Shown one piece after another: positions 26,507-35,016 of a stretch of DNA of 64,000 nt (positions within the stretch are counted from its first letter, which is position 1; every line of letters begins with the position of its first letter). Source of the stretch: Poseidonibacter ostreae (GTDB lineage Bacteria > Campylobacterota > Campylobacteria > Campylobacterales > Arcobacteraceae); the NCBI RefSeq assembly GCF_009208075.1, contig NZ_WFKJ01000008.1, positions 16,885 through 80,884 on the forward strand, written 5' to 3'. The notes beneath the pieces were generated by a model. The model saw only the letters and a list, made by a program, of their open reading frames with translations, did no database searches and was not told the DNA's origin. The translations under genes and the position numbers were made by a program.

Positions 26507-27421
26507 CTATTTAATAAAATATTCAATAATTTGAATATAAGGATATAAGAAAACAACAAAGATTACAGATGATATTAAAATCGAAGCAGTAACATCATAG
26601 GGTTTACAGTTATATAAAGCTGCTAAATTCACATTATTAACAGCAAGTGGTACCATTAGCTCCATAATTAAAATAGACGCTACATAAGCGTTTAAATCTG
26701 TAAAGTAAAGAATTATAAAAATACCAAATAGTGGCAGAAAAATATGCTTAACAAAACTTATATGTAAAGACGAATACCAAGGCATTGCTTTTATTTTTAT
26801 TTTTGATAAATACATTCCAAAAATTAATAGCTGAATTACCATAGAAGTATATGCACCCATTTCAAGTGCAGTATATATATTCTTATTGATTCCCACAGCA
26901 CTATAATTAACCAATAAAGCTAAAAAAGCAAACCAAATTCCAGGTATCTTTAGAATTGAATAAATTGCTTCTTTTAGTGAAAACTGTTCCCTTGCAAAAA
27001 AGTAAACAGAGAATATATAAATAAAGAAGATATTTGCAATATTAATAATACTAGTATAAGGAACTGAAGCAATCCCAAAAAGAGCAATTCCTAAAGGAAT
27101 ACCTAAATTACCCGTATTTCCAACTAAGGCAGTTGCTAAATAGATTGATTGATCTTGTCTAGTTCTAAATATCTTTTTATTAACTAAAAGAAGTATTACT
27201 AAAGCAATTAAAACAATTGCTAAATAAACTAAAGGTGAAGCTATAAATGCATAATCAATTGGAGCTTTTGTTAATCCCCAAAAGATTAATATAGGTTGGA
27301 AAAAATAAAGTGATATTAGAACTAAAGTTCTTTCATTAATTTCATCATTAAAAACTTTTTTAGCTGTAAAGCCTAATAAAATGAAAAAATAAATTGGAAG
27401 AACGGATAAGATAGCTTCGAT
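26507..27421 (-). CDS. AEC (auxin efflux carrier) family permease with a non-canonical ATC start
   Basis: Multi-pass permease of about 304 residues. The first normal start codon in frame is a TTG at 26914, which would give only 135 residues and drop half the protein, yet the frame is open and reads typical AEC sequence upstream: EAILSVLPIYFFILLGF at the N-terminus, then helices including GNTGNLGIPLGIALFG and LKIPGIWFAFLALLVNY. An upstream in-frame TAG ends at 27431. Between TAG and the N-terminus the only well-placed candidate is ATC (27421-27419), seven bases after AGGA. Either ATC is used or the start was lost. The last gene before asnB, 8 bases away. Confidence 0.75.
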   Translation of the reverse strand: MEAILSVLPIYFFILLGFTAKKVFNDEINERTLVLISLYFFQPILIFWGLTKAPIDYAFIASPLVYLAIVLIALVILLLVNKKIFRTRQDQSIYLATALVGNTGNLGIPLGIALFGIASVPYTSIINIANIFFIYIFSVYFFAREQFSLKEAIYSILKIPGIWFAFLALLVNYSAVGINKNIYTALEMGAYTSMVIQLLIFGMYLSKIKIKAMPWYSSLHISFVKHIFLPLFGIFIILYFTDLNAYVASILIMELMVPLAVNNVNLAALYNCKPYDVTASILISSVIFVVFLYPYIQIIEYFIK

Positions 27422-27500
27422 TTTAAAATCCTATTTTTTTGGTGATTTTATCATAAAATAATAAAATCTTTCAAATAGAACCAAGTGTAAGTGTATATGA

Positions 27501-27522
27501 ATAAGTAGGAAGTCCTACTTAT
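27501..27522 (-). terminator. Terminator of the phosphate transporter gene
   Basis: Perfect 9-bp stem (ATAAGTAGG at 27501-27509 with 27514-27522), 4-base loop, overlapping the stop codon of the PiT gene on the minus strand. Confidence 0.65.
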
Positions 27523-29099
27523 CCCATAATACCTTTAATCATAAAGAATACAGCAGCTGATAAAATAGCAGCAGCAGGTACAGTAATAACCCATGCAGCA
27601 ACAATTTTTTTAACAGCGTCTCTTTTTACATATTTAACACTTTTTGCTTCTTTAACATCTTTTTTCTCTTGTTTAACAATTTCTTGTTTTTCATCAATAT
27701 CTTTATAAAGTTCAACAATCCTTACATAGTTAGATTTAGATTTTTTCTCTAATGCTTCAAGTTCATCAAGCTCTTTAGTCATAGAATCTAACTCTTTTTT
27801 ATGTTTTTTAAACTTTTTTCTTAAACCTTGTAAAAATCTAGCTTCATTAGAATCTAAATATTCTCGTAAAAATCCAACTCCAAATACTCCACCAACTGCA
27901 ATATGTGTAGAAGATACAGGTAAACCTAATTGAGATGCAATAATAACTGTAATAGATGCAGCCATTGCAATAGAATAAGCTCTCATTTGATCTAATTCAG
28001 TAATTTCAGAACCAACTGTTTTAATAAGCTTTGGTCCATATAAAGCAAGACCAACAGCAATACCAATAGCACCAACAGCCATTACCCAAAATGGAATATC
28101 AACTTTTGAATGAATTTCACTATTCATAACAGCATCATTAATAGCTGCTAATGGTCCAATTGCATTTGCAACATCGTTTGCACCGTGAGCAAATGATAAA
28201 AGTGCAGCTGCAAAAATTAAAGGAACTGTAAATAGTGTATTAACACTAACTCTTGTATTTTCAAGCTTAACTGCAGCTTTTGCAATTAATGGTTTTACTA
28301 GTATATATGCTATTACTGCAATTATTAAAGCAATTCCAGCAGCAGTAAAGAAGTCTAATTTTATTAATCTTTTAATACCTTTTAAAATTAAATAAGTAGA
28401 AAATGCCCAAGTCATAACAGCTATTAAATAAGGAACAATTATTTTTGCGGAACTTACCATATCCTTTTTATAAACAATCTTAGTTTTAATAAGATAAAGA
28501 AAAGCTGCAGCAATAATTCCACCTAAAACAGGAGATATAACCCAAGAAGCGGCAATTTTTCCCATTGTTCCCCAATCTACAATAGAAAAACCAGCTGCTG
28601 CAATACCTGCACCCATAACACCACCAACAATTGAGTGAGTTGTTGAAACTGGAGCTCCAACAGATGTTGCAAAGTTAAGCCATAAAGCAGCTGATAAAAG
28701 TGCTGCAGTCATTGCCCAAATAAAGATTTGAGGATCTGAGATTAAAGCAGGATCAATAATACCTTTTTTAATAGTTTTAACAACATCACCACCAGCGACA
28801 AAAGCACCTAGAGCTTCAAATGTAGCAGCGATTATAATAGCCCACATTAAAGTCATTGCTTTTGAACCAACAGCAGGTCCAACATTATTTGCTACATCAT
28901 TAGCACCAATGTTCATCGCCATATATGCACCAAAAACAGCACCAATAACTAAAAATGTATTATTAGGAACATCTCCGTGTGAAGTATATGACCATAAAAA
29001 TACAACTACCATAAAAAGTAGAGCAAGTGAAAGTTTAGCAAAGCTTGAAACAGATTTTTCAGTAGCCTTATCTAATGAATCGAAAGTTTTAATATCCAA
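27519..29099 (-). CDS. pit: PiT-family inorganic phosphate transporter
   Basis: Cation-coupled phosphate (or metal-phosphate) uptake. The 526-residue protein has two PHO4 repeats, each with the signature GANDVANNVGPAVGSKA (near 65-81) and GANDVANAIGPLAA (near 305-318), plus SVGAPVSTTHSIVGG and GLPVSSTHIAVGG. A charged cytoplasmic insert of about 80 residues (roughly 415-495, Lys/Glu-rich, heptad-like) precedes the final helix. No PhoU-like gene is next to it. A single gene with its own terminator. Confidence 0.92.
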   Translation of the reverse strand: MDIKTFDSLDKATEKSVSSFAKLSLALLFMVVVFLWSYTSHGDVPNNTFLVIGAVFGAYMAMNIGANDVANNVGPAVGSKAMTLMWAIIIAATFEALGAFVAGGDVVKTIKKGIIDPALISDPQIFIWAMTAALLSAALWLNFATSVGAPVSTTHSIVGGVMGAGIAAAGFSIVDWGTMGKIAASWVISPVLGGIIAAAFLYLIKTKIVYKKDMVSSAKIIVPYLIAVMTWAFSTYLILKGIKRLIKLDFFTAAGIALIIAVIAYILVKPLIAKAAVKLENTRVSVNTLFTVPLIFAAALLSFAHGANDVANAIGPLAAINDAVMNSEIHSKVDIPFWVMAVGAIGIAVGLALYGPKLIKTVGSEITELDQMRAYSIAMAASITVIIASQLGLPVSSTHIAVGGVFGVGFLREYLDSNEARFLQGLRKKFKKHKKELDSMTKELDELEALEKKSKSNYVRIVELYKDIDEKQEIVKQEKKDVKEAKSVKYVKRDAVKKIVAAWVITVPAAAILSAAVFFMIKGIMG

Positions 29100-29360
29100 A
29101 GGAACCCTTTTGTAATCAATATGTAATTTTTTGTGGGTAGTATTTTAGTGGAAACTTACTTACTAAACCTTTAAAAGAGCTTAAACTATTTATAGATAAA
29201 CTATTTAATATATGAAAAATATCTATAATTTATGGCAAAAGAATTTGTAAATTTAAATAGAAAAAAAACTATATAGATGTAAAGATATGGAAATAATTGA
29301 AGAAAAAAGTAGATTGTTTATTTAAATACAGAGAATATTTATAGAAAATAGAAAAAGAGA
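29100..29360. other. Gene-free interval between the PiT and helicase genes
   Basis: About 260 AT-rich bases. It must hold the PiT promoter (minus strand) and the helicase terminator. Short frames exist but none has a convincing ribosome-binding site or protein-like composition, and I see no RNA gene. Confidence 0.5.
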
Positions 29361-29380
29361 TTAATCTCTTCTTCTATTTC
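29344..29380 (-). terminator. Terminator overlapping the DEAD-box helicase stop codon
   Basis: Arms 29344-29360 and 29365-29380 pair almost perfectly around TTAA (the stop codon); one G-U pair and one bulge. On the minus strand the descending arm is T-rich. Confidence 0.6.
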
Positions 29381-30923
29381 TATCACCTGATCTACCACCA
29401 GATGATCTAGAACCTTCAGATCTTCCACCTGAACGCCCATCAGATCTTCCACCACCTGATCTACCATCTCGATTTCCACCAGAACGACCATCAGATCTAC
29501 CACCGCCAGATCTTCCGCCTCTTGAGCCACCTCTATTTCCGCCTCGGTATCCACCACCTCGACCACCTCTGTGACCTCTATCATCTCCACCGCCTCTTTG
29601 AGCGTTTTCGATTAATCTTTTAATATCACTTTCAGATTTACCAATAGTGTTGTTACCTTTTACATAAGTAGAAGATGCAACCATTGAAGCTAATTTGAAT
29701 GCAATTGTAGAAATATCAAACTCTTCTTTTAATTCTTCAACTAATTCTAAAGCATAATCTTTAATGTCTTGCTCTGTAATTTTATCTTTTAAATCAGCAA
29801 CTTTTTTTATTTTAACTGAATCAATATTTGGAACAATCTTACCTTCAAGTTTTGTACCAATATTTTTCTCAATTTTTTGAAGCATTCTAAATTCATGTGG
29901 AGTTACAATAGAAACAGCAACACCTTCTTTACCTGCACGTCCAGTTCTACCAATTCTATGTACATAAGATTCAGAATCAAATGGTAAGTGGTAGTTAAAT
30001 ACGTGAGAAACATCATTTACATCTAAACCACGAGCAGCTACATCTGTTGCAATTAAGATTTCTAACTTAGATGATTTAAAAGCTCTAATTGCTTCTTCTC
30101 TTTGTCTTTGCTCCATATCACCATGAAGACCTTTTGCCATAAATCCTTGAGAAACTAAGAAAGTAGATAATCTATCAACTTCTTTTTTTGTTCTACAGAA
30201 AATAATTGATTTTGTAGGGTTTTTGAAATCGTATAATCTAATTAAAGCATCATCTCTTTCTCTTTCATCTACAACATAATATGTTTGTGTAATTTTTGAG
30301 TTTGTAACATCTTTTTTAGTTAATGTAACAAATTCTGGTTCTTTTAAAATTGTTTGTGCAAGTTTTTTAATAGCCATTGGCATAGTTGCAGAGAATAATA
30401 AAGTTTGTCTTTCTTTTGGTAAGAAAGTAAAGATTTCTTTAATATCATCTAAGAATCCCATGTCAAGCATTTCATCAGCTTCATCTAAAATTACATAAGA
30501 TGGTTTAATATTAATTTTTCCACCTCTTAATAAATCTAAAAATCTACCTGGAGTTGCAACAATAATTGAAGATCTATCAATATTTCTTAATTGCATAGAG
30601 TAAGATTGTCCACCGTATACAGTTGCTGTATTAAAGTTTAAGTTCTTACCAAATCTAAATAATTCGTCAGAAACTTGCATTGCAAGTTCTCTTGTAGGAA
30701 CAATAACAACTGCTTCAACACCTTGTTGTCCTTTCATCATATTAATAACAGGAAGACCAAATGCAGCAGTTTTACCTGTACCTGTATGTGCTTGTCCTAC
30801 CATATCTTTACCCTGTAGAACAATAGGAATTGCTTCTGCTTGAATAGGACTTGGTTCTTTGAAACCTGCGTGATCGATTGCTTTTTGTAACTGTTCTTTA
30901 AAATTAAAATCGTTAAAAGTCAT
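29361..30923 (-). CDS. DEAD-box RNA helicase with a C-terminal RGG/SGG-rich tail
   Basis: ATP-dependent RNA unwinding, 520 residues. Core motifs: Q motif near 20-25, Walker A AHTGTGKTAAFG near 41-52, DEAD near 149-152, SAT, and HRIGRTGRAGKEG near 321-333. After a linker (about 370-440) the last 80 residues are almost only Arg, Gly, Ser and Asp (RGGRGGGYRGGNRGGSRGG and repeats of GGRSDGRSGG), an RNA-binding disordered tail. It resembles the DeaD/CshA/RhpA group; in Helicobacter RhpA partners RNase J, whose gene is at 12896. Preceded by a 240-base gap, consistent with a long 5' leader. Confidence 0.93.
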   Translation of the reverse strand: MTFNDFNFKEQLQKAIDHAGFKEPSPIQAEAIPIVLQGKDMVGQAHTGTGKTAAFGLPVINMMKGQQGVEAVVIVPTRELAMQVSDELFRFGKNLNFNTATVYGGQSYSMQLRNIDRSSIIVATPGRFLDLLRGGKINIKPSYVILDEADEMLDMGFLDDIKEIFTFLPKERQTLLFSATMPMAIKKLAQTILKEPEFVTLTKKDVTNSKITQTYYVVDERERDDALIRLYDFKNPTKSIIFCRTKKEVDRLSTFLVSQGFMAKGLHGDMEQRQREEAIRAFKSSKLEILIATDVAARGLDVNDVSHVFNYHLPFDSESYVHRIGRTGRAGKEGVAVSIVTPHEFRMLQKIEKNIGTKLEGKIVPNIDSVKIKKVADLKDKITEQDIKDYALELVEELKEEFDISTIAFKLASMVASSTYVKGNNTIGKSESDIKRLIENAQRGGGDDRGHRGGRGGGYRGGNRGGSRGGRSGGGRSDGRSGGNRDGRSGGGRSDGRSGGRSEGSRSSGGRSGDRNRRRD

Positions 30924-31104
30924 TTTTTACCTTAGTATGTATTTATAAAATTGATACACACGTTTATATAAGTTGGATTTAATCCCATTAATGCACGAAT
31001 AACGTACTTCTAATCTTGTAAAATTTAGTTAGATTATCAAAAGTAAATCTTTGAGGTTATATTATCAAAGTTGAATGGGTATATATATGTGTATAATTTT
31101 GCGG

Positions 31105-31110
31105 ATTATA
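31105..31110 (-). promoter_or_regulatory. Putative -10 box (TATAAT) for the helicase gene
   Basis: TATAAT on the minus strand in the helicase-accC interval; position implies a leader of about 175 bases. No clear -35, as is usual for sigma-80 promoters in this phylum. Confidence 0.4.
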
Positions 31111-31142
31111 GCTAGTTTAATATAAATTTAAGCTTTAAGAAG

Positions 31143-31158
31143 AAGGGCTTTTGCCCTT
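31143..31158 (-). terminator. Terminator of the accB-accC transcript
   Basis: GC-rich hairpin (AAGGGC/GCCCTT, loop of 4) just past the accC stop, with further AAGAA/TTCTT pairing outside a 2-base bulge and CTTCTT following on the minus strand. Confidence 0.75.
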
Positions 31159-31163
31159 AATTC

Positions 31164-32516
31164 TTAAATATCATCAAGTGATTTGTAGTTTTCTAAGTAT
31201 TTTGTATCATAATTATTTGAAATAAAGTCTTCATTTTCCATCATTTTTTTATGGAAAGGAATAGTTGTTCTAATTCCCTCAACTTCAAACTCGTTTAAAG
31301 CTCTTTTCATAATATTAATAGCTTTATTTCTATCTCTACCCCAAACAATTAGTTTTCCAACCATTGAATCATAATAAGGAGGAACAACATAACCTGCATA
31401 CAAATGAGAGTCAACTCTTACATTTCTTCCACCAGGAACCATCCATTGTGTTACTTTTCCAGGACTTGGTAAAAATGAATTAGGATCTTCTGCTGTAATT
31501 CTTACTTCAATAGCATGACCTCTAAATTTAATTTTTTCTTGTGGTGGTAACTCTTCACCTTGAGCAACTTTAATCATTAATTCAACAATATCAATTCCAC
31601 TTACCATTTCAGAAACTGGATGCTCAACTTGAAGTCTTGTATTCATTTCCATAAAGTAAATATTTTGTTTATCATCTGCTAAGAATTCAAAAGTACCTGC
31701 ACCCTCATATTTAAGGAATTTTGTAGCTTTTACTGCAACATCATGTAAATGTGCTCTAGTTTCATCATTTAATAAAATTGCAGGTGATTCTTCAATAACT
31801 TTTTGATGTCTTCTTTGTAAAGAACAATCTCGCTCCCCTATGTGAATAGCATTACCATGAGAATCTCCAATAACTTGAACTTCAATATGTCTTGGGTTAT
31901 TGATAAATCTTTCTAAATACATAGTACCATCACCAAAAGCAGCTAATGCTTCAGAAGAGGCAGCCATAAATAATTGATCAAAATCTTCAGCAGTGTTAAC
32001 AAGTCTCATTCCTCGACCACCACCACCAGCAGATGCTTTAGCCATAATTGGATAACCAATTTCTTCTGCAACTTTTCTACCTTCTTCTAGTGAATGAACT
32101 GCTCCATTAGAACCAGGAACAACAGGAACACCAGCTTTAATCATTTCATCTTTTGCTTTAGATTTATCAGCCATTTTTTCCATTACTTCAACAGATGGAC
32201 CAATAAACTTAATATTATGAAGTCTACAAATTTCTACAAAGTCTTGATTTTCAGATAAAAATCCATAACCTGGAAAAATTGCATCACAACCTGTCATTTC
32301 AGCAGCTGTTATTAAAGCAGGAATATTTAAATATGAATCAATAGATTTAACTCCACCAATACATACAGCTTCATCTGCATGTTTTAAATATGATGCGTTT
32401 TTATCACCAGCAGAATAAACTGCTACTGATTTTTTGCCCATTTCTCTAATAGTTCGAATAGCTCTTTGAACTATCTCTCCTCTATTAGCAATTAGAATTT
32501 TTTTAATTTCAGCCAT
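31164..32516 (-). CDS. accC: Biotin carboxylase subunit of acetyl-CoA carboxylase
   Basis: Carboxylates the biotin of AccB with bicarbonate and ATP, the first step of fatty-acid synthesis. The 450-residue product is of normal length: N-terminal KILIANRGEIVQRAIRT, ATP-grasp glycine loop KASAGGGGRGMRLV near 159-172, EERDCS-type segment GERDCSLQRRHQKVIEE near 234-250, and active-site EMNTRLQVEHPVSE near 287-300. It lies 12 bases after accB. Confidence 0.96.
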   Translation of the reverse strand: MAEIKKILIANRGEIVQRAIRTIREMGKKSVAVYSAGDKNASYLKHADEAVCIGGVKSIDSYLNIPALITAAEMTGCDAIFPGYGFLSENQDFVEICRLHNIKFIGPSVEVMEKMADKSKAKDEMIKAGVPVVPGSNGAVHSLEEGRKVAEEIGYPIMAKASAGGGGRGMRLVNTAEDFDQLFMAASSEALAAFGDGTMYLERFINNPRHIEVQVIGDSHGNAIHIGERDCSLQRRHQKVIEESPAILLNDETRAHLHDVAVKATKFLKYEGAGTFEFLADDKQNIYFMEMNTRLQVEHPVSEMVSGIDIVELMIKVAQGEELPPQEKIKFRGHAIEVRITAEDPNSFLPSPGKVTQWMVPGGRNVRVDSHLYAGYVVPPYYDSMVGKLIVWGRDRNKAINIMKRALNEFEVEGIRTTIPFHKKMMENEDFISNNYDTKYLENYKSLDDI

Positions 32517-32528
32517 ATTCAGCTTCTC

Positions 32529-32993
32529 TTATATTTTTTCTATAGTAAAAATAGGCATATCAAACTCAACTGGATCACCATCTTTTACTAATATTTCAAC
32601 AATTTTACAATCAAATTCAGCTTCAACTTCATTCATAATTTTCATTGCTTCTAAAATACATAAAGTTTGACCTTTCTTAACTGTATCCCCAACTTTAATA
32701 AATGCAGGTGCTTCAGGTGATGGAGAAGAGTAGTATGTTCCTACCATTGGAGAATCAATTGTATCAGCAGCAATTGCAGCAGCAGGAGCAACAGGTGCTA
32801 CTGTATCAACAGCCGCAACAGGTGCAGCAGCAACAGCAGGTGCAGCAACAGGTGCTGCAGTAGTAGTTACAACAGTACCACCTTCAAATCCAGTTTGCAT
32901 AGATATTTCAAATTCACCATCTTTAACTTTTAGTTTGTTTAATTCACTCTTGTCAAATACTCTTATTAATTCTTTGATTTCTTTAAAATCCAT
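32529..32993 (-). CDS. accB: Biotin carboxyl carrier protein of acetyl-CoA carboxylase
   Basis: Carries biotin on the Lys of EAMKIMNE near residues 119-126. The domain order is an N-terminal helix-strand region (MDFKEIKELIRVF), a flexible Ala/Pro/Val-rich linker (about 42-78), and the biotinyl domain. I start at 32993 (154 residues), where AAGG is well placed and the family N-terminus begins; an upstream in-frame start at 33032 would add 13 atypical residues. Confidence 0.95.
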   Translation of the reverse strand: MDFKEIKELIRVFDKSELNKLKVKDGEFEISMQTGFEGGTVVTTTAAPVAAPAVAAAPVAAVDTVAPVAPAAAIAADTIDSPMVGTYYSSPSPEAPAFIKVGDTVKKGQTLCILEAMKIMNEVEAEFDCKIVEILVKDGDPVEFDMPIFTIEKI

Positions 32994-33047
32994 AGTCAGC
33001 CTTTTCTTATCGTTTGTTAAAATTTTTAACATATTATCACAAGTTTA

Positions 33048-33053
33048 ATTATA
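33048..33053 (-). promoter_or_regulatory. Putative -10 box (TATAAT) for accBC
   Basis: TATAAT on the minus strand about 55 bases before the accB ATG, in the divergent interval shared with the deaminase gene. Confidence 0.45.
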
Positions 33054-33150
33054 ATTTTATTTTTAGTAAAATAAATCAGCTCAATTTAAGTTAATATGAA
33101 TAATTTTTATCCACTAAGAGTATTAAATACCAAAATAAATCATCTTTAGC

Positions 33151-33156
33151 TATAAT
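33151..33156 (+). promoter_or_regulatory. Putative -10 box (TATAAT) for the deaminase gene
   Basis: TATAAT 27 bases before the ATG at 33183, followed by the ribosome-binding site AAGGG. Confidence 0.5.
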
Positions 33157-33182
33157 CTTATAAAATTTACTAAGGGCAAAAA

Positions 33183-33623
33183 ATGTTAAAAGACAGAACA
33201 TTTATAAATATTGCAAAAGAGATAGCAAGTGCTTCAAAATGTGTATCAAAACAAGTTGGTGCTGTAATTGTAAAAGATGGAAGAATACTTTCAACAGGAT
33301 ACAATGGAACTCCAGCAGGATTTACAAATTGTAGTGATCACTGGAATGAAGAGTATACAAAAGATCATCATGATTGGTCAAAAACTTATGAAATACATGC
33401 TGAAATGAATGCAATTATTTGGGCAGCTAGAAAGGGAATAAGCATAGAGGATGCAACTATTTATGTAACATTAGAACCTTGTAGTGAGTGTTCAAAAAAC
33501 TTAATAGCAAGTGGAATAAAAAGAATTGTATATGATAAAGCTTATGAACATACAAACTCAGAAATAATTACAAAATTCTTAAAAGACAATAATGTAATAA
33601 TTGAACAAATTGATAACTGTTAA
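33183..33623 (+). CDS. Zinc-dependent dCMP deaminase family protein
   Basis: Probably converts dCMP to dUMP for thymidylate synthesis. The 146-residue product has the zinc/catalytic motif HAEMNAIIWAA near 73-83 and LEPCSECSKNLI near 98-109, with additional residues SDHWNE...KDHHDWSK that resemble the ComEB/dCMP deaminase insertion. A related deaminase for another pyrimidine cannot be ruled out. Three bases separate it from the methyltransferase gene. Confidence 0.87.
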   Translation: MLKDRTFINIAKEIASASKCVSKQVGAVIVKDGRILSTGYNGTPAGFTNCSDHWNEEYTKDHHDWSKTYEIHAEMNAIIWAARKGISIEDATIYVTLEPCSECSKNLIASGIKRIVYDKAYEHTNSEIITKFLKDNNVIIEQIDNC

Positions 33624-33626
33624 ACT

Positions 33627-34205
33627 ATGGCAAATATTGGATATAAAAACAACACTCAATTTTATAAAAGAGTTATAAAAAGATATGGAATAAGTGCAAG
33701 AGGTGTTCATTGGAATTGTGAAGAAACTCAATATCTTCGATTTAAAATATTAACAGAGTTTATAGAAGATGAAATAAAAGATTGTCAGATTGTAGATGCA
33801 GGATGTGGTTTTGGAGAGTATTATAACTATTTATTTGACAAAGATTTAAAACCTAAAAACTATCTTGGTATTGATTGTGAAGAAGAGATGATAAACGAAG
33901 CTGTAAAAAGATTCTTAGATACAAAATTCGTTTTGAAAAATATACTTGAAGACAAGCTTCCTAGTGCAGATTATTATATATGTAGTGGAGCTATGAATAC
34001 GTTAAATGAAGATGAAGTTTTAACTTTTATAAAGCGCTCATATAAAGCTTCTAAAAAGGGTTTCGTTTTTAATTTCTTAAAAGAAGATTCTTTAACGAAT
34101 GTCTCTATAAATACAGTACTTAAATTTTGTAAAAGTATCTGCTCACAAATAAAAATAAAAGATGATTACCTCGAAAATGACATATCAATTTTTTTAAAAA
34201 AATAA
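33627..34205 (+). CDS. SAM-dependent methyltransferase, class I
   Basis: A 192-residue protein with the Rossmann SAM motif IVDAGCGFGEYYNYLF near 53-68 and acidic strand end LGIDCEEEMI near 77-86, then YYICSGAMNTL as motif III/IV. The N-terminus (KNNTQFYKRVIKRYG) is basic. The substrate is not apparent. It is probably co-transcribed with the deaminase. Confidence 0.8.
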   Translation: MANIGYKNNTQFYKRVIKRYGISARGVHWNCEETQYLRFKILTEFIEDEIKDCQIVDAGCGFGEYYNYLFDKDLKPKNYLGIDCEEEMINEAVKRFLDTKFVLKNILEDKLPSADYYICSGAMNTLNEDEVLTFIKRSYKASKKGFVFNFLKEDSLTNVSINTVLKFCKSICSQIKIKDDYLENDISIFLKK

Positions 34206-34266
34206 AATATCATACCTATTTCATATATTAAGAATAAAATTATTTAACTAGTTTAAAGGAGTTTAT

Positions 34267-35016
34267 ATGAAAATAGGTCTATTTATCCCCTGTTTTATGA
34301 ATGAGCTATACCCTGATATTTGTAAATCAACTTATAAAATATTAAAGCAACAAGGTTTGGATATTGATTATCCTTTAAATCAAACATGTTGTGGTCAACC
34401 AATGGCAAATTCAGGATGTTCTAAAGATGTTGAAGTCTTAGCAAAACAATTTGTTAAAACTTTTAAAGAGTATGATTATATAGTTGCACCTAGTGGTTCT
34501 TGTGTATCAATGGTAAAAGAACACTATGCAACTTTTTTCAATAATGATAAAGATTATAATAAAGTAAAAGCTTCTATTTATGAAGTATGTGAATTTCTAC
34601 ATGATGTAGTAAAAGTTGAAAATTTAAACTTTGATAAGCCCTTTGCTCATAAAGTAGGTTTACATAATTCATGTCATGGTCATAGAGTTTTAAAACTAGC
34701 AACTGCTAGTGAACTTAATATTCCATATAACTCTAAATTAAAAAACTTACTAAATAAAGTACCACAAATTGAACTTGTAACTTTAAAAAGAGAAGATGAG
34801 TGTTGTGGTTTTGGTGGAACATTCTCAGTTGCTGAAGAAGATCTTTCAATTGCAATGGGAAAAGATAGAATAAAAGATCATTTAGATTCAGAGGCAGCTG
34901 TAATGACAGGTGCAGATATGTCATGCCTTATGCATATGGATGGAATTATAAATAGAAATAATCATCCAATAAAAGTAAAACATATTGTTCAAATCCTATT
35001 AGGAGAAGAAGTATGA
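34267..35016 (+). CDS. lutA: L-lactate oxidation Fe-S protein LutA
   Basis: First subunit of the LutABC complex oxidising L-lactate to pyruvate. The 249-residue product has two CCG domains: QTCCGQPMANSGC near 39-51 and ECCGFGGTFSV near 179-189 with HNSCHGHR near 137-144. AAAGGAG is well placed. Its stop overlaps the lutB start (ATGA). In Campylobacter jejuni the homologous Cj0075c-0073c set is an L-lactate dehydrogenase; the function here follows by family. Confidence 0.93.
   Translation: MKIGLFIPCFMNELYPDICKSTYKILKQQGLDIDYPLNQTCCGQPMANSGCSKDVEVLAKQFVKTFKEYDYIVAPSGSCVSMVKEHYATFFNNDKDYNKVKASIYEVCEFLHDVVKVENLNFDKPFAHKVGLHNSCHGHRVLKLATASELNIPYNSKLKNLLNKVPQIELVTLKREDECCGFGGTFSVAEEDLSIAMGKDRIKDHLDSEAAVMTGADMSCLMHMDGIINRNNHPIKVKHIVQILLGEEV

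Larger units (their letters stand above)
30924..31163 (-). other. Long untranslated region upstream of the helicase gene
   Basis: About 240 bases with no ORF. A -10-like TATAAT on the minus strand at 31105-31110 would give a leader of roughly 175 bases. A direct repeat ATTATCAAA (near 31036 and 31062) and a GGATTTAATCC palindrome lie in it. Long leaders are known for cold-regulated deaD/csdA genes. Confidence 0.4.

Noticed and set aside
26507..26914. AEC gene read as a 135-residue stand-alone protein from TTG
   Set aside because: The reading frame continues upstream with typical N-terminal permease helices, so the TTG is internal rather than the true start.
29381..29560. Repeated DNA units that could suggest a CRISPR-like or tandem repeat array
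   Set aside because: Repeats are short, in frame and coding for GGRSDGRSGG-type units; there are no spacers or constant direct repeats.
29339..29590. Plausible-looking acidic Val/Glu repeat frame on the minus strand
   Set aside because: It is the alternate frame of the RGG/SGG tail of the helicase; the repetitive sequence comes from the Arg/Gly codon pattern.
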